Source of the DNA: an uncultured Capnocytophaga sp.
Lineage (GTDB): Bacteria; Bacteroidota; Bacteroidia; Flavobacteriales; Flavobacteriaceae
Assembly (NCBI RefSeq): GCF_937936315.1
Contig: NZ_CALGWU010000025.1
Coordinates: 1-64,000, forward strand
Length of the DNA: 64,000 nt
Direction of reading: 5' to 3'
The notes beneath the pieces are model-generated. The model was not told where the DNA came from. It was given only the letters and a program-made list of their open reading frames with translations, and ran no database searches. Positions 18,606-26,830 of this stretch are shown piece by piece; the first letter of the stretch is position 1, and every line of letters begins with the position of its first letter. The position numbers and the translations under genes are program-made.

Positions 18606-18621
18606 TAAAAACCACTCTGAT

Positions 18622-19383
18622 ATGAAACATCTTTTTAAAACACTTTCCACACTACTATTATTGTTATTCGTTCATACGCACTCATTTGCTGCCGATAAAA
18701 TTACGGTAGCCGCCGCAGCTAATTTGCGTTACGTATTAGAAGAACTGAAACAACAATACGTAAAATCACACAAAGGCACCCAAATAGATATCGTTTTTGG
18801 TGCCTCGGGTACACTTACTCAACAAATAGTGAATGGCGCTAACTTCGACCTCTTTTTAGCAGCTAATACTAATTTTCCTGAAGAAGTAATCAATCAAGGT
18901 TTTGGTCACGGCAAATCGGTGGTGTATTGTTATGGCAAAGTTGCTCTTTGGAGTATGACTCTCAATGTAAAAAAAGGGATTAAAGCTACTTTAGAGAATC
19001 CCAAAGTAACCCGTATAGCCATTGCAAATCCTAAATTAGCTCCTTACGGCAAAAATGCGGTAGAAACCTTGCAAAAATTAGGTTTATACAAAAATATCGA
19101 ATCTAAAATAGTATGGGGCGAGAATATCAATCAAACAGCACATTTTGTCTCTACGGGCAATGCCCAAGTGGGGTTTGTAGCGCTTTCTACTATTTTAGCG
19201 CCTGAAATGAAAGGTAAGCAAGGTAATTATTATGTGCTAAATAATGAAGAATGCGCCCCTATTGCACAAGCGGGGATAGTCATCAAAAATAAAAATACAG
19301 TTCTTGCACAAGCCTTTTTAGATTATTTGCTAAGTGATAAAGCAAAACCTATTTGGAAAAAACACGGTTACGAATTAAAATAA
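18622..19383 (+). CDS. modA: Molybdate-binding protein ModA
   Basis: A 253-residue periplasmic binding protein of the type I molybdate ABC importer. Residues 1-23 form a signal peptide (ends HSFA). The mature start ITVAAAANLRYVLEEL and the later GASGTLTQQI and LAPYGKNAVETL segments fit the ModA fold that holds the oxyanion by serine and backbone contacts. Its stop overlaps the modB ATG. A ModE-like site lies directly upstream. Confidence 0.93.
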   Translation: MKHLFKTLSTLLLLLFVHTHSFAADKITVAAAANLRYVLEELKQQYVKSHKGTQIDIVFGASGTLTQQIVNGANFDLFLAANTNFPEEVINQGFGHGKSVVYCYGKVALWSMTLNVKKGIKATLENPKVTRIAIANPKLAPYGKNAVETLQKLGLYKNIESKIVWGENINQTAHFVSTGNAQVGFVALSTILAPEMKGKQGNYYVLNNEECAPIAQAGIVIKNKNTVLAQAFLDYLLSDKAKPIWKKHGYELK

Positions 19384-20051
19384 TGGAAGAATTTGTAAAA
19401 ACCTTATTACTAACGGGTAAAATGGCAGTAATCACTACTGCCGTTTTATTCGTTTTTAGTTTGCCTATCGCTTATTGGTTAGCTTATAGCAAGTTTAAGG
19501 GGAAAGTGATATTCGAGGCTTTGGTATGTATGCCTATGGTGCTCCCACCTACCGTATTAGGTTATTATTTTCTATTGCTCATCAGCCCTACACGAGGGTT
19601 TGGAAAGTTTTTAAACGAAACCTTTGATATTCAACTCGCTTTCACTTTCGAGGGGATTGTAATAGCTAGTATCATCGCCAATCTACCTTTTATGATTCAG
19701 CCTCTGCAAAACGGCTTCTCTGCTTTACCCAAAAGTTTCAAAGAGGCAGCTTACACCTTAGGCAAAAGCCGATGGACAACCTTCTGGCGAGTGTTATTAC
19801 CTAATATCAAACCTTCTATCATCACAGGGTTAGCTCTCACCTTTGCCCATTGTATTGGCGAGTTTGGCATTGTACTGATGATTGGCGGTAGCATTCCTCA
19901 CGAAACTAAAGTAGCTTCTATCGAACTCTACGACCAAGTGCAAGCTCTCAATTATGATCTTGCTAACCAATATGCTCTAATACTATTTGCTATTTCGTTT
20001 ATCTTGCTGATGATTATTTTCAGCATCAATAAAAAGAAAACACTCTTCTAA
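19383..20051 (+). CDS. modB: Molybdate ABC transporter permease ModB
   Basis: A 222-residue inner-membrane permease with about five to six helices. The cytoplasmic coupling segment EAAYTLGKSRWTTFWRVLLPNIKPSI is the EAA loop that contacts the ATPase. I start it at the ATG in TAATG at 19383 overlapping the modA stop; a longer reading from 19353 lies within modA. The length matches ModB (about 220-230). Confidence 0.93.
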   Translation: MEEFVKTLLLTGKMAVITTAVLFVFSLPIAYWLAYSKFKGKVIFEALVCMPMVLPPTVLGYYFLLLISPTRGFGKFLNETFDIQLAFTFEGIVIASIIANLPFMIQPLQNGFSALPKSFKEAAYTLGKSRWTTFWRVLLPNIKPSIITGLALTFAHCIGEFGIVLMIGGSIPHETKVASIELYDQVQALNYDLANQYALILFAISFILLMIIFSINKKKTLF

Positions 20052-20671
20052 TGATTACAATTGATATATCTCATACACTCTACACTTCCAACGGCATCAC
20101 CGATTTATTGATACAAAAAACGTTTCACGAAGGCGATTTAGTATTCTTATCGGGAGCTTCAGGGATAGGCAAAACTACCTTTTTTCGTATCTTGGCAGGA
20201 TTGGTAAAACCCGATTATGGCTACCTTCGCATAGGTGATAAAATATTACTACGCACTGAAAAAGACATCAATCTGCCACCTCAACAGCGCGATGTTGCCC
20301 TAATGTTTCAAGATTATGCGCTCTTCCCTAATATGACTGTTTGGGAAAACATCGCCTTTGCCCAAAAAGAAAAAGACCCTACTTATATCACCCGCTTGTT
20401 AGACGCTTTTCAAATAACGACTCTCAAAGACCGAAAAGTAACACAACTATCTGGGGGACAGCAACAACGGGTGGCTTTAGCGCGCACTTTGGCTCAAAAG
20501 GCTTCCATTACTTTGCTTGATGAACCTCTCTCATCGGTAGATGCTACAATGAAAGCCCTGATGAAACAAGAAATTCTCAATTTTCACAAAGAGACCCAAA
20601 GTACCGTGTTTGTTATCAGTCATCAACCTGAAGATTTTCAGGCAGAAGCCGATACTATTATAACATTATAA
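20051..20671 (+). CDS. modC: Molybdate ABC transporter ATPase ModC, short form
   Basis: A 206-residue ABC ATPase with Walker A GASGIGKTT (35-43), signature LSGGQQQRVALARTL and Walker B ITLLDEPLSSVD. It is about 145 residues shorter than E. coli ModC because it lacks the C-terminal Mop/TOBE domain that binds molybdate and regulates transport. It overlaps modB by TAATG and ends 8 bp from the convergent SUMT-like gene. Confidence 0.9.
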   Translation: MITIDISHTLYTSNGITDLLIQKTFHEGDLVFLSGASGIGKTTFFRILAGLVKPDYGYLRIGDKILLRTEKDINLPPQQRDVALMFQDYALFPNMTVWENIAFAQKEKDPTYITRLLDAFQITTLKDRKVTQLSGGQQQRVALARTLAQKASITLLDEPLSSVDATMKALMKQEILNFHKETQSTVFVISHQPEDFQAEADTIITL

Positions 20672-20679
20672 ACATCTTT

Positions 20680-21432
20680 CTAAACTTTAAGAGGAATATC
20701 CAAAGGGATAATCTGTTTTTTTGAAAGGATTTCTACGTATTGTCCTACAGTAAAAAGCATAGGGCGCTTCATATCTATAGCGCGAAGTGTTTGTTCTACT
20801 TTTGCCAGAGTAGTCATTACTGAGGTTTGATCTTTTGCCGAAATACGTGAGGTTACAGCTACAGGCATATCTGCTGAAACTCCTGCCGATGTGATGATTG
20901 TTACTATTTCGGCTATACAATCGGTGTTGGCAAAGTAGATGTGAATAGTGCTACCGTATTTCAAGGTATTTGCCAATTCTTTCAGCAGTTGATGATTCTT
21001 CTCATTGTTGTGATACACAAAATTTACCGATACATCACTTTCTTCCATTTCGGTAGTAGGTATGGCAAAAATATTAGTAGCAGCACACGATGCTGTAATC
21101 CCTGGTATCATAACAAAGTCAATTCCATTGGCTTTTAAGGCGCGTGCTTCTTTTCCTCCTCCGTTGAACATCAGGGCATCACCAGGTTTTAAGCGACATA
21201 CTTTCTTCCCCATATCATAATGCTTTTTCATTTCATTGAGCATTGCTGTGGGGTCTATCTTCTTATCAATAGCTTTAATTTCAGCTTTGAAGTTAAATTC
21301 TTTTAGCAAACTGTCGTCGGGCATACAATCAAACAGGATGACATCAGCCTCATCAAGAGCTTTTTTAGCTGCCAAAGTAAGCAGTTGTGGGTTGCCCGGT
21401 CCCATACCGATAATTGTAATAGGGTATTTCAT
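20680..21432 (-). CDS. SUMT-like tetrapyrrole/SAM methyltransferase
   Basis: A 250-residue protein of the tetrapyrrole (corrin/porphyrin) methylase family, nearest in layout to uroporphyrinogen-III C-methyltransferase. The N-terminal GMGPGNPQLLTL loop and RLKPGDALMFNGGGKE and PGITASCAA segments are present. Two usually strong SUMT motifs are altered: FGRGGEE is FNGGGKE, and the PLTHR motif is PTTEM. It is the last gene of the type II ABC importer operon (12 bp after the ATPase gene), behind a ModE-like site. It may make siroheme precursors or methylate another tetrapyrrole; the reaction is uncertain. Confidence 0.75.
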   Translation of the reverse strand: MKYPITIIGMGPGNPQLLTLAAKKALDEADVILFDCMPDDSLLKEFNFKAEIKAIDKKIDPTAMLNEMKKHYDMGKKVCRLKPGDALMFNGGGKEARALKANGIDFVMIPGITASCAATNIFAIPTTEMEESDVSVNFVYHNNEKNHQLLKELANTLKYGSTIHIYFANTDCIAEIVTIITSAGVSADMPVAVTSRISAKDQTSVMTTLAKVEQTLRAIDMKRPMLFTVGQYVEILSKKQIIPLDIPLKV

Positions 21433-21444
21433 TTTTTCAATATT

Positions 21445-22215
21445 TTAATGGTTTAAAGTATAGGGGAAACACACTTTGCGCCCCTCTATATCAATGATTT
21501 TCATATCTATATCATAAAGGCTTTTCAAAAGTGCTTCACTCATCACTTCCTCAGGAGTGCCCGTTACAGCAAGTCTTCCGTCTTTCACTACCGCAACCTT
21601 AGAATCGCACAAAAAAACGTGGTCGGGGTTGTGAGTAGAGAGCACAATGCCTATATGTTTGTTCTGCAATGATTTAATCTGCTGAATTACTTTTATTTGG
21701 TTACCAAAATCAAGTGCCGAAGTAGGCTCATCCATCACTATATACTCAGGTTCTTGTGTGAGGGCGCGCGCGATGATGGTAAGCTGTTGTTCCCCGCCAC
21801 TCATCTGCGAAAACACTTTGTCTTTCAGCGATAGAATACCTATTTGAGCCATTGTTTCAGTAGCAATTTCTTTATCTTTTTTAGAGGGAAATCCAAAATA
21901 GGGCAAGTGTGGCGTACGCCCAAAGAGCACCACTTCAAAGGCGGTAAAACTAAAGTCAATCTTCCGCGCTTGGGGAATATAGGCTATTTTCTTAGCATTT
22001 TCTTGTTTTTTGCTGAAGTCAAAAGGTTGGTCGTCTAATAATATCTCCCCAGATAACTTCGGCAAAAGTCCTAATAAGGTTTTGAAAAGGGTTGTTTTTC
22101 CTGAACCATTTTTGCCCAATACGCACAGTATTTCTCCTTTGTTCACCGATAGATTTACATCGCTGAGCACTGGGTTTTGGTAGCCTATCGTTAGATTATT
22201 AGTGATTATTCCCAT
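21445..22215 (-). CDS. Type II ABC importer ATPase (MolC/BtuD-like)
   Basis: A 256-residue ATPase of the FepC/BtuD class. Walker A is GKNGSGKTT (34-42), the signature is MSGGEQQLTIIARAL, and Walker B is YIVMDEPTSALD. It overlaps the permease gene by 10 bp. This class serves iron-siderophore, heme, cobalamin and, in Haemophilus MolBC, molybdate or tungstate import. The ModE-like site before the operon favours molybdate or tungstate. That assignment is inference. Confidence 0.85.
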   Translation of the reverse strand: MGIITNNLTIGYQNPVLSDVNLSVNKGEILCVLGKNGSGKTTLFKTLLGLLPKLSGEILLDDQPFDFSKKQENAKKIAYIPQARKIDFSFTAFEVVLFGRTPHLPYFGFPSKKDKEIATETMAQIGILSLKDKVFSQMSGGEQQLTIIARALTQEPEYIVMDEPTSALDFGNQIKVIQQIKSLQNKHIGIVLSTHNPDHVFLCDSKVAVVKDGRLAVTGTPEEVMSEALLKSLYDIDMKIIDIEGRKVCFPYTLNH

Positions 22216-23228
22216 AAGTTGCGTTTGCTTTTTACCGATTTTAACACAAAGAAAAAGATAGGAGCTCCTATGATAGAGGCAATGATGCCCAAGGGGATTT
22301 CTAAGGCTGAAATGGTGCGCGAGAGTAGGTCGATGAGCAGTAAGAACATTCCTCCTAAAATAAATGCCGATGGTAGCAACCAGCGGTTATCCGAGCCTAT
22401 GAGAAAACGCGCAATATGAGGCACTACCAGCCCTATCCAGCCTATGAGTCCCGTGATTGAAACTACGGTAGCGGTGAGCAATGTCGCCGATAAAATAACA
22501 ATAAACCGCAATCGCGATACTTGCACCCCCATACTGCTGGCTTCATCTTCACCAAACGACAGCACATTCAGTTTCCACGACGAGAGATAAAGCGGAATGA
22601 TAGCCAGTAGCACGATAGGGGCGACTATCATTATTTGTTCATTGGTGATATTGGTAAGACTTCCCATCAGCCAAAAAGTGATGTCGGGGAGTTTGTATTC
22701 GGCATCGGCAAGGTATTTGGTTAGCGAGATAAAAGCCCCAAACATAGAGCCTGTGATAATACCCGAAAGCAGGAGTACCAGTGTTTGGTTGTGCAACTTG
22801 CTGATACTTCGGCTCAAGGCTAAAGCTATGAATACAGCGGTTAAACCAAATGCAAAAGCCGAAAGCTGTATGCCCAGCATACTTAGCGAAAAGAGTATGG
22901 CTACTGAGGCTCCAAATCCCGCTCCTGAACTCACTCCTAATATATCGGGACTAATCAGTGGGTTTTTGAACATTCCTTGATAGGCTACCCCTGATACTGC
23001 CAAGGCGCCACCTACCAATACAGCCCCCAGCACACGCGGTAAGCGCACTTCTAAAAGTAGCAAAGCGGTGTGTTCATCAACGGCTGCTTTAGAGAAGATA
23101 AATTTTATAATGTCGCCAATAGGCAGAGGATATCGCCCTACACTCAGCGCTATTAGGCAAAGCCCTATCAGGCATAACAACTGAATGACCAACAGAGCGT
23201 TGCGTTTATGTAATGTTTTTAAAATCAT
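22206..23228 (-). CDS. Type II ABC importer permease (FecCD/MolB-like)
   Basis: A 340-residue FecCD-family permease with about ten membrane helices. Family motifs include RLPRVLGAVLVGGALAVSG near residue 62, FKNPLISPDILGVSSGA and GFIGLVVPH-like GWIGLVVPHIAR. It is the first gene of a minus-strand operon with the ATPase and SUMT-like genes. The binding protein is not in this operon; the best candidate is the lipoprotein at 26831-27907, read from the same strand. Confidence 0.87.
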   Translation of the reverse strand: MILKTLHKRNALLVIQLLCLIGLCLIALSVGRYPLPIGDIIKFIFSKAAVDEHTALLLLEVRLPRVLGAVLVGGALAVSGVAYQGMFKNPLISPDILGVSSGAGFGASVAILFSLSMLGIQLSAFAFGLTAVFIALALSRSISKLHNQTLVLLLSGIITGSMFGAFISLTKYLADAEYKLPDITFWLMGSLTNITNEQIMIVAPIVLLAIIPLYLSSWKLNVLSFGEDEASSMGVQVSRLRFIVILSATLLTATVVSITGLIGWIGLVVPHIARFLIGSDNRWLLPSAFILGGMFLLLIDLLSRTISALEIPLGIIASIIGAPIFFFVLKSVKSKRNLWE

Positions 23229-23348
23229 TATTCAAATCTATTGTCTGATTACTGAAGGCTGTATAGGCATATTGGCAACTGCTTCAAAAGGTGTTTTGAG
23301 ATATCCTATAAGGTTGATTGTAATGTTCATTGGCGAAAAAATAAAGTG

Positions 23349-23356
23349 CAAAGATA
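23349..23356 (-). promoter_or_regulatory. -7 element of the type II importer operon
   Basis: TATCTTTG on the minus strand, about 120 bp before the permease ATG. The ModE-like site begins 3 bp upstream of it and fills the spacer and -33 region, so bound regulator would block polymerase. Confidence 0.55.
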
Positions 23357-23358
23357 AT

Positions 23359-23382
23359 AGTTTTGTCAAAAAAAACATAACG
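23359..23382. promoter_or_regulatory. ModE-like operator between the importer and crp genes
   Basis: AGTTTTGT-N8-ACATAACG. It has six of eight left-half matches to the perfect site at 32065-32088, an identical right half and identical spacing. It lies in the divergent region, adjacent to the importer -7 element and about 40 bp upstream of the crp -7 element. Confidence 0.6.
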
Positions 23383-23420
23383 AATTTTCTAAAATATAAT
23401 ATAGAGTTCGTTTTTTTTCG

Positions 23421-23428
23421 TACATTTG
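23421..23428 (+). promoter_or_regulatory. -7 element of the crp-moeB operon
   Basis: TACATTTG matches the Bacteroidota -7 consensus. No good -33 element is seen, which would fit an activated promoter. Transcription should start near 23433-23435, which decides for the ATG at 23451 over the GTG at 23433. Confidence 0.55.
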
Positions 23429-23450
23429 TGCCGTGAATAAAGCAATAACT

Positions 23451-24116
23451 ATGAATGATGTAGTGCTTCAAGGAAGTATTACCAAATATGTAAAACGATT
23501 ACTATTAGATAAAATAATTGATGATACTCCTCTACAAGCTCCTAAAGGCAGTGTGATTTTTAAAGAAAATGAGCATATCAAAGGTGTGTTTTACTTAATA
23601 GAAGGCGTTTGTAAAACGAGTAAATTGAGCCCAACAGGCAAAAATCACATCATCCGATTGACGAAAAAAGGAGAACTTCTCGGGTTGCGCAGCGTAATGA
23701 GCCAAAATACTACTAACTTGATGGCTACTGCTCTCACCGATGTACAATACTATATAATCCCCAAAGAATACATTCTCTCTGCATTTAGCGAAAACCCCTC
23801 TTTTGTAATGGAACTCGCTAAAATAGTGAGTGATGAGTTGAGAAAATCGGATAATCAAATAGTGGATATGGTGCATAAACGTGTGAAACAGCGTTTAGCT
23901 GAAACCTTATGTTTGTTAGAAAACACTTTTGGCACGGATGTGCAAGGTTATATTGCTTCTCCTTTGGTGCGTGAAGAAATTGCTAATTTGGTGGGTACAG
24001 CTACCGAGTCGCTTATTCGCACCCTTTCTGATTTTGCCAAAGATGGTATTGTAGAACTCAAAGGCAAACACATCAGGATTGCCAACCGCAACCTTTTAAA
24101 GAAAATACACGGATAG
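23451..24116 (+). CDS. Crp/Fnr family transcriptional regulator
   Basis: A 221-residue regulator with an N-terminal cyclic-nucleotide-type beta barrel (about 15-125), a dimer helix and a C-terminal winged helix. The recognition helix region LVGTATESLIRTL keeps the Glu and Arg that contact TGA half-sites in CRP/FNR proteins. The N-terminal cysteine cluster of FNR is absent; only two isolated cysteines occur, so it is not an Fe-S oxygen sensor and may sense nitric oxide through heme or another signal. It is 1 bp upstream of moeB. A likely target is the palindrome before narK. Confidence 0.88.
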   Translation: MNDVVLQGSITKYVKRLLLDKIIDDTPLQAPKGSVIFKENEHIKGVFYLIEGVCKTSKLSPTGKNHIIRLTKKGELLGLRSVMSQNTTNLMATALTDVQYYIIPKEYILSAFSENPSFVMELAKIVSDELRKSDNQIVDMVHKRVKQRLAETLCLLENTFGTDVQGYIASPLVREEIANLVGTATESLIRTLSDFAKDGIVELKGKHIRIANRNLLKKIHG

Positions 24117-24117
24117 A

Positions 24118-25191
24118 ATGACGCGTTATACTCGACAAATACAACTCATTGGGAGTGAGAACCAAGCTAAATTACACCGCGCCAGAGTGTTGGTCGTAGG
24201 GGTAGGAGGCTTGGGTTGCCCTGTGCTGGAACTGCTTTGCTCGGCAGGAATAGGCACACTGGGTTTGGTAGATTTTGACAAGGTGGAGCTTCACAACTTG
24301 CACCGCCAGTTTCTGTTTGCCGAAAAAGATGTGCAACAACTGAAAACAGCAGTTGCTGTAGAGCGACTGCAAGCGCGCAACAGTGACACTATTTTCAGAA
24401 CGTACCCTTATAGCCTTAGCGCTCAGAATGTATTTGCTATTATCGACGGCTATGATATAGTGGTGGATTGCACTGATAATTTTGCGGTGCGCTATCTGTT
24501 ATCGGACGCTTGTGCTATTGCAGGTAAACCCTTAGTATATGGAGCGCTGTATCACTACGAGGGGCAGGTGAGTGTGTTCAACGTTAAGAAAGATGGTTAT
24601 ACGACTACTTACCGCGACCTCTTCCCTACCCCACCGCAACCTGAGGAAGTACCGACGTGCAATGAGGCGGGCATCTTACCGACCGTTTCATCGATGATAG
24701 GGCATTTGCAAGCCAATGAGGTGCTGAAATTGCTCTTAGGAAAGATAGATGATTGCCTTGTGCATACTCTTCTGTTATTCAATACACAAACTTATCAACT
24801 TACTAAAATCAAATATTGTAAAATGAATACTTCATCCCCACAAACCCCTAAAGAAGTAGAGGGGTATAGCTATCCTGCTTTTTGTCATCAAACAGAAGGC
24901 GAAGAACTTCACAGCGTAGAGGATTTGCAAGCGTTTTTGGCACAAGAAAACAGTGTGCTAGTAGATGTGCGCGAAGCTGATGAAATGCCTAAAATCAACT
25001 TGTTTAAGGCATTGGAATTGCCTCTTTCTGAACTTCCTACGCAATGGGAGCAACTGAAAACATACGACCATATTTGCTTTGTGTGTGTAGCGGGCGTGCG
25101 CAGTATGAAGGCGCTCCGTTTTGCCAAAGAAGTATTGGCTGAGAAAGATTTGAAGAGTTTTAAACTTGGGTTTTCTTCTTTAGTAAAATAA
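24118..25191 (+). CDS. moeB: MoeB-type adenylyltransferase with C-terminal rhodanese domain
   Basis: A 357-residue E1-like enzyme that adenylates the MoaD C-terminus for sulfur loading. The ThiF/MoeB domain has GVGGLGCPVLELL (24-36) and the RQF motif in LHNLHRQFLF. A rhodanese domain begins near residue 260 with VDVREADEMP and carries CVAGVRS with the persulfide cysteine. The usual zinc CxxC before LFP is replaced by YRDLFP, with one later cysteine in PTCNEAGI, so zinc binding is probably lost. The fusion suggests adenylation and sulfur supply in one protein, as in eukaryotic MOCS3. Confidence 0.88.
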   Translation: MTRYTRQIQLIGSENQAKLHRARVLVVGVGGLGCPVLELLCSAGIGTLGLVDFDKVELHNLHRQFLFAEKDVQQLKTAVAVERLQARNSDTIFRTYPYSLSAQNVFAIIDGYDIVVDCTDNFAVRYLLSDACAIAGKPLVYGALYHYEGQVSVFNVKKDGYTTTYRDLFPTPPQPEEVPTCNEAGILPTVSSMIGHLQANEVLKLLLGKIDDCLVHTLLLFNTQTYQLTKIKYCKMNTSSPQTPKEVEGYSYPAFCHQTEGEELHSVEDLQAFLAQENSVLVDVREADEMPKINLFKALELPLSELPTQWEQLKTYDHICFVCVAGVRSMKALRFAKEVLAEKDLKSFKLGFSSLVK

Positions 25192-25203
25192 AAAATCATC
25201 ATT

Positions 25204-25632
25204 ATGAAAAATATCTTTAAACAAGGGGCGCTCTCCCCTACTCTTGTGGCTGAGAGTATTGCTAAACATCAAGTAAAAACGCAGATTGGTGGGCATAGCA
25301 TCTTTTTAGGTCAGGTGCGTGCTGATGTGATAGACGGCAAAACGGTGTCGGCTATTGAGTTTACGGCTTATGAGGCAATGGCGAATGAGAAAGCTGCTGA
25401 GATACGCGAGGAAATAATAGTAAAATACGGTTTGTCGTGTGCGCATATCCACCATTCACTTGGAGAGATAAAGTCAGGTGAATTGTGTTTTTTTGTCTTT
25501 ACCTCAGCGCCTCATCGCAAGGCAGCTATTCAGGCATGTGATGAGATGGTAGACCGCATCAAGAAAGAAGTGCCTATCTTTGGGAAAGAACTCTTTGAAG
25601 AAGGAGGACACCAATGGAAGGAAAACAAGTAA
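25204..25632 (+). CDS. moaE: Molybdopterin synthase large subunit MoaE
   Basis: A 142-residue catalytic subunit that converts cyclic pyranopterin monophosphate to molybdopterin using MoaD thiocarboxylate. Family segments HSIFLGQVRAD, IEFTAYEAMA, IHHSLGEIKSGE and HRKAAIQACDEMVDRIKKEVPIFGKE are all present, with active-site lysines in the last. It lies 12 bp after moeB. Confidence 0.93.
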   Translation: MKNIFKQGALSPTLVAESIAKHQVKTQIGGHSIFLGQVRADVIDGKTVSAIEFTAYEAMANEKAAEIREEIIVKYGLSCAHIHHSLGEIKSGELCFFVFTSAPHRKAAIQACDEMVDRIKKEVPIFGKELFEEGGHQWKENK

Positions 25633-25651
25633 CAATTAATAATTAACAATT
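25631..25651. repeat. Three heptamers before the moaC-mogA gene
   Basis: AACAATT, AATAATT, AACAATT in 7-bp register fill most of the space between the moaE stop and the GTG start at 25658. Confidence 0.75.
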
Positions 25652-25657
25652 AATAAA

Positions 25658-26563
25658 GTGGTAAACATTACTCATAAAAGTAATACCCTGCGTCAAGCGA
25701 TTGCGACTGCAGTGGTGGCAGTAAGTTCGGAAGCGACGATTGCTGCTATAAAAAATAATCAAGTGCCTAAAGGCAATGTGTTTGAAATGAGCAAAACAGC
25801 GGGACTTTTCGCCGCTAAACGCACTAGCGATATGATTCCTGACTGCCACCCACTGCCCATTGAATATACACATATCAGTTTTGAGGTAAAGGAATTGGAA
25901 ATTCATATTTTTGTAGAAGTACACACTATCTACAAAACAGGTGTGGAAGTGGAAGCGATGCACGCCGCCTCGGTAGTGGCTCTTACGCTCTACGATATGC
26001 TAAAACCTATTGACAAGGGAATTGAAATTCGCAATATCCGTTTAGTTGAGAAGAAAGGAGGCAAAACAGACTACAAAGAGGCTGCTGAAGGACTTACCGC
26101 AGCCGTGATTGTATGCTCCGACAGTATTTTTGCGGGCAAGAAAGAAGACAAAGCAGGCAAAGCAATTATAACGCATTTGGAGCGTTACGCCATTCCTGCT
26201 ACTTATACTATTATCGCTGATGAAATAGCTGATATACAAAGTAACATAAAAAAAGCGGTAGACGCAGGTACTTCTTTGGTACTCATCACGGGAGGAACAG
26301 GACTATCCCCTCGCGATGTTACTCCAGAAGCTGTACGCCCCCTATTAGACCGCGAAATTGATGGTATTGCAGAAACTTTGCGAAATTACGGACAAGACCG
26401 TACGCCTTATGCTATGCTTTCACGCAGTGTGGCGGGGACTATAGGCAATACTTTGGTGATAGCCCTTCCAGGATCTACCAAAGGTGCGAGTGAGTCGATG
26501 GATGCTCTTTTCCCTGCAGTATTGCATATTTTTAAAGTATTGAAGGGGGGAAAACACGAGTAA
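25658..26563 (+). CDS. MoaC-MogA fusion protein
   Basis: A 301-residue bifunctional cofactor protein. Residues about 1-155 are MoaC (cyclic pyranopterin monophosphate synthase): VNITHKSNTLRQA start, DMIPDCHPLPI and GVEVEAMHAASVVALTLYDM. Residues about 160-301 are MogA/MoaB (molybdopterin adenylyltransferase): VIVCSDSIFAG, LITGGTGLSPRDVTPEA and the ALPGSTKGASESMDAL end. The start is GTG; no ATG is available near the conserved N-terminus. MoaC and MogA act early and late in the pathway, so the fusion probably reflects coordinated supply rather than channelling. Confidence 0.92.
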   Translation: MVNITHKSNTLRQAIATAVVAVSSEATIAAIKNNQVPKGNVFEMSKTAGLFAAKRTSDMIPDCHPLPIEYTHISFEVKELEIHIFVEVHTIYKTGVEVEAMHAASVVALTLYDMLKPIDKGIEIRNIRLVEKKGGKTDYKEAAEGLTAAVIVCSDSIFAGKKEDKAGKAIITHLERYAIPATYTIIADEIADIQSNIKKAVDAGTSLVLITGGTGLSPRDVTPEAVRPLLDREIDGIAETLRNYGQDRTPYAMLSRSVAGTIGNTLVIALPGSTKGASESMDALFPAVLHIFKVLKGGKHE

Positions 26564-26594
26564 CTAATGATTAATGGTGAAGTGATATTAAACA

Positions 26595-26828
26595 TTAACC
26601 TCCTGAATAGGGAGGTAATAGTGCCAATTGAGCATCGGGGGGGATTGTTGCCTCATCGGGGGCTTTTTGGTTATTGACCACCACAAAGTACGTCATTGTA
26701 CTGAGGGCAGGAAACGCTGTATGTAGCTGGGCTTTGAGCTCGGCTACTGTTTTTTTAGTGAAGTCGATGGTGTAGGTATTGGTACCTAAGATTTCGGTTA
26801 GTTTACCGAATACTTGAATTGTTATCAT
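26595..26828 (-). CDS. moaD: Molybdopterin synthase sulfur carrier MoaD
   Basis: A 77-residue ubiquitin-like protein ending PPYSGG, the C-terminal Gly-Gly that is adenylated by MoeB and carries the thiocarboxylate. I start it at the ATG at 26828, where the beta-grasp opening MITIQVFGKLTEILG begins; a longer reading to 26981 overlaps the binding-protein gene. It is 2 bp downstream of that gene, on the strand opposite the other moa genes. Confidence 0.9.
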   Translation of the reverse strand: MITIQVFGKLTEILGTNTYTIDFTKKTVAELKAQLHTAFPALSTMTYFVVVNNQKAPDEATIPPDAQLALLPPYSGG

Positions 26829-26830
26829 TG

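Noticed and set aside
21445..23228. Type II importer as a cobalamin (BtuCD) or iron-siderophore system
   Set aside because: Not excluded, but the adjacent ModE-like site, Mo cofactor neighbours and a B12-independent MetE favour molybdate or tungstate; I saw no B12 riboswitch or Fur-type site.
23433..23450. GTG at 23433 as start of the Crp/Fnr gene
   Set aside because: It lies at the transcription start expected from the -7 element at 23421-23428; the ATG at 23451 gives a normal short leader.
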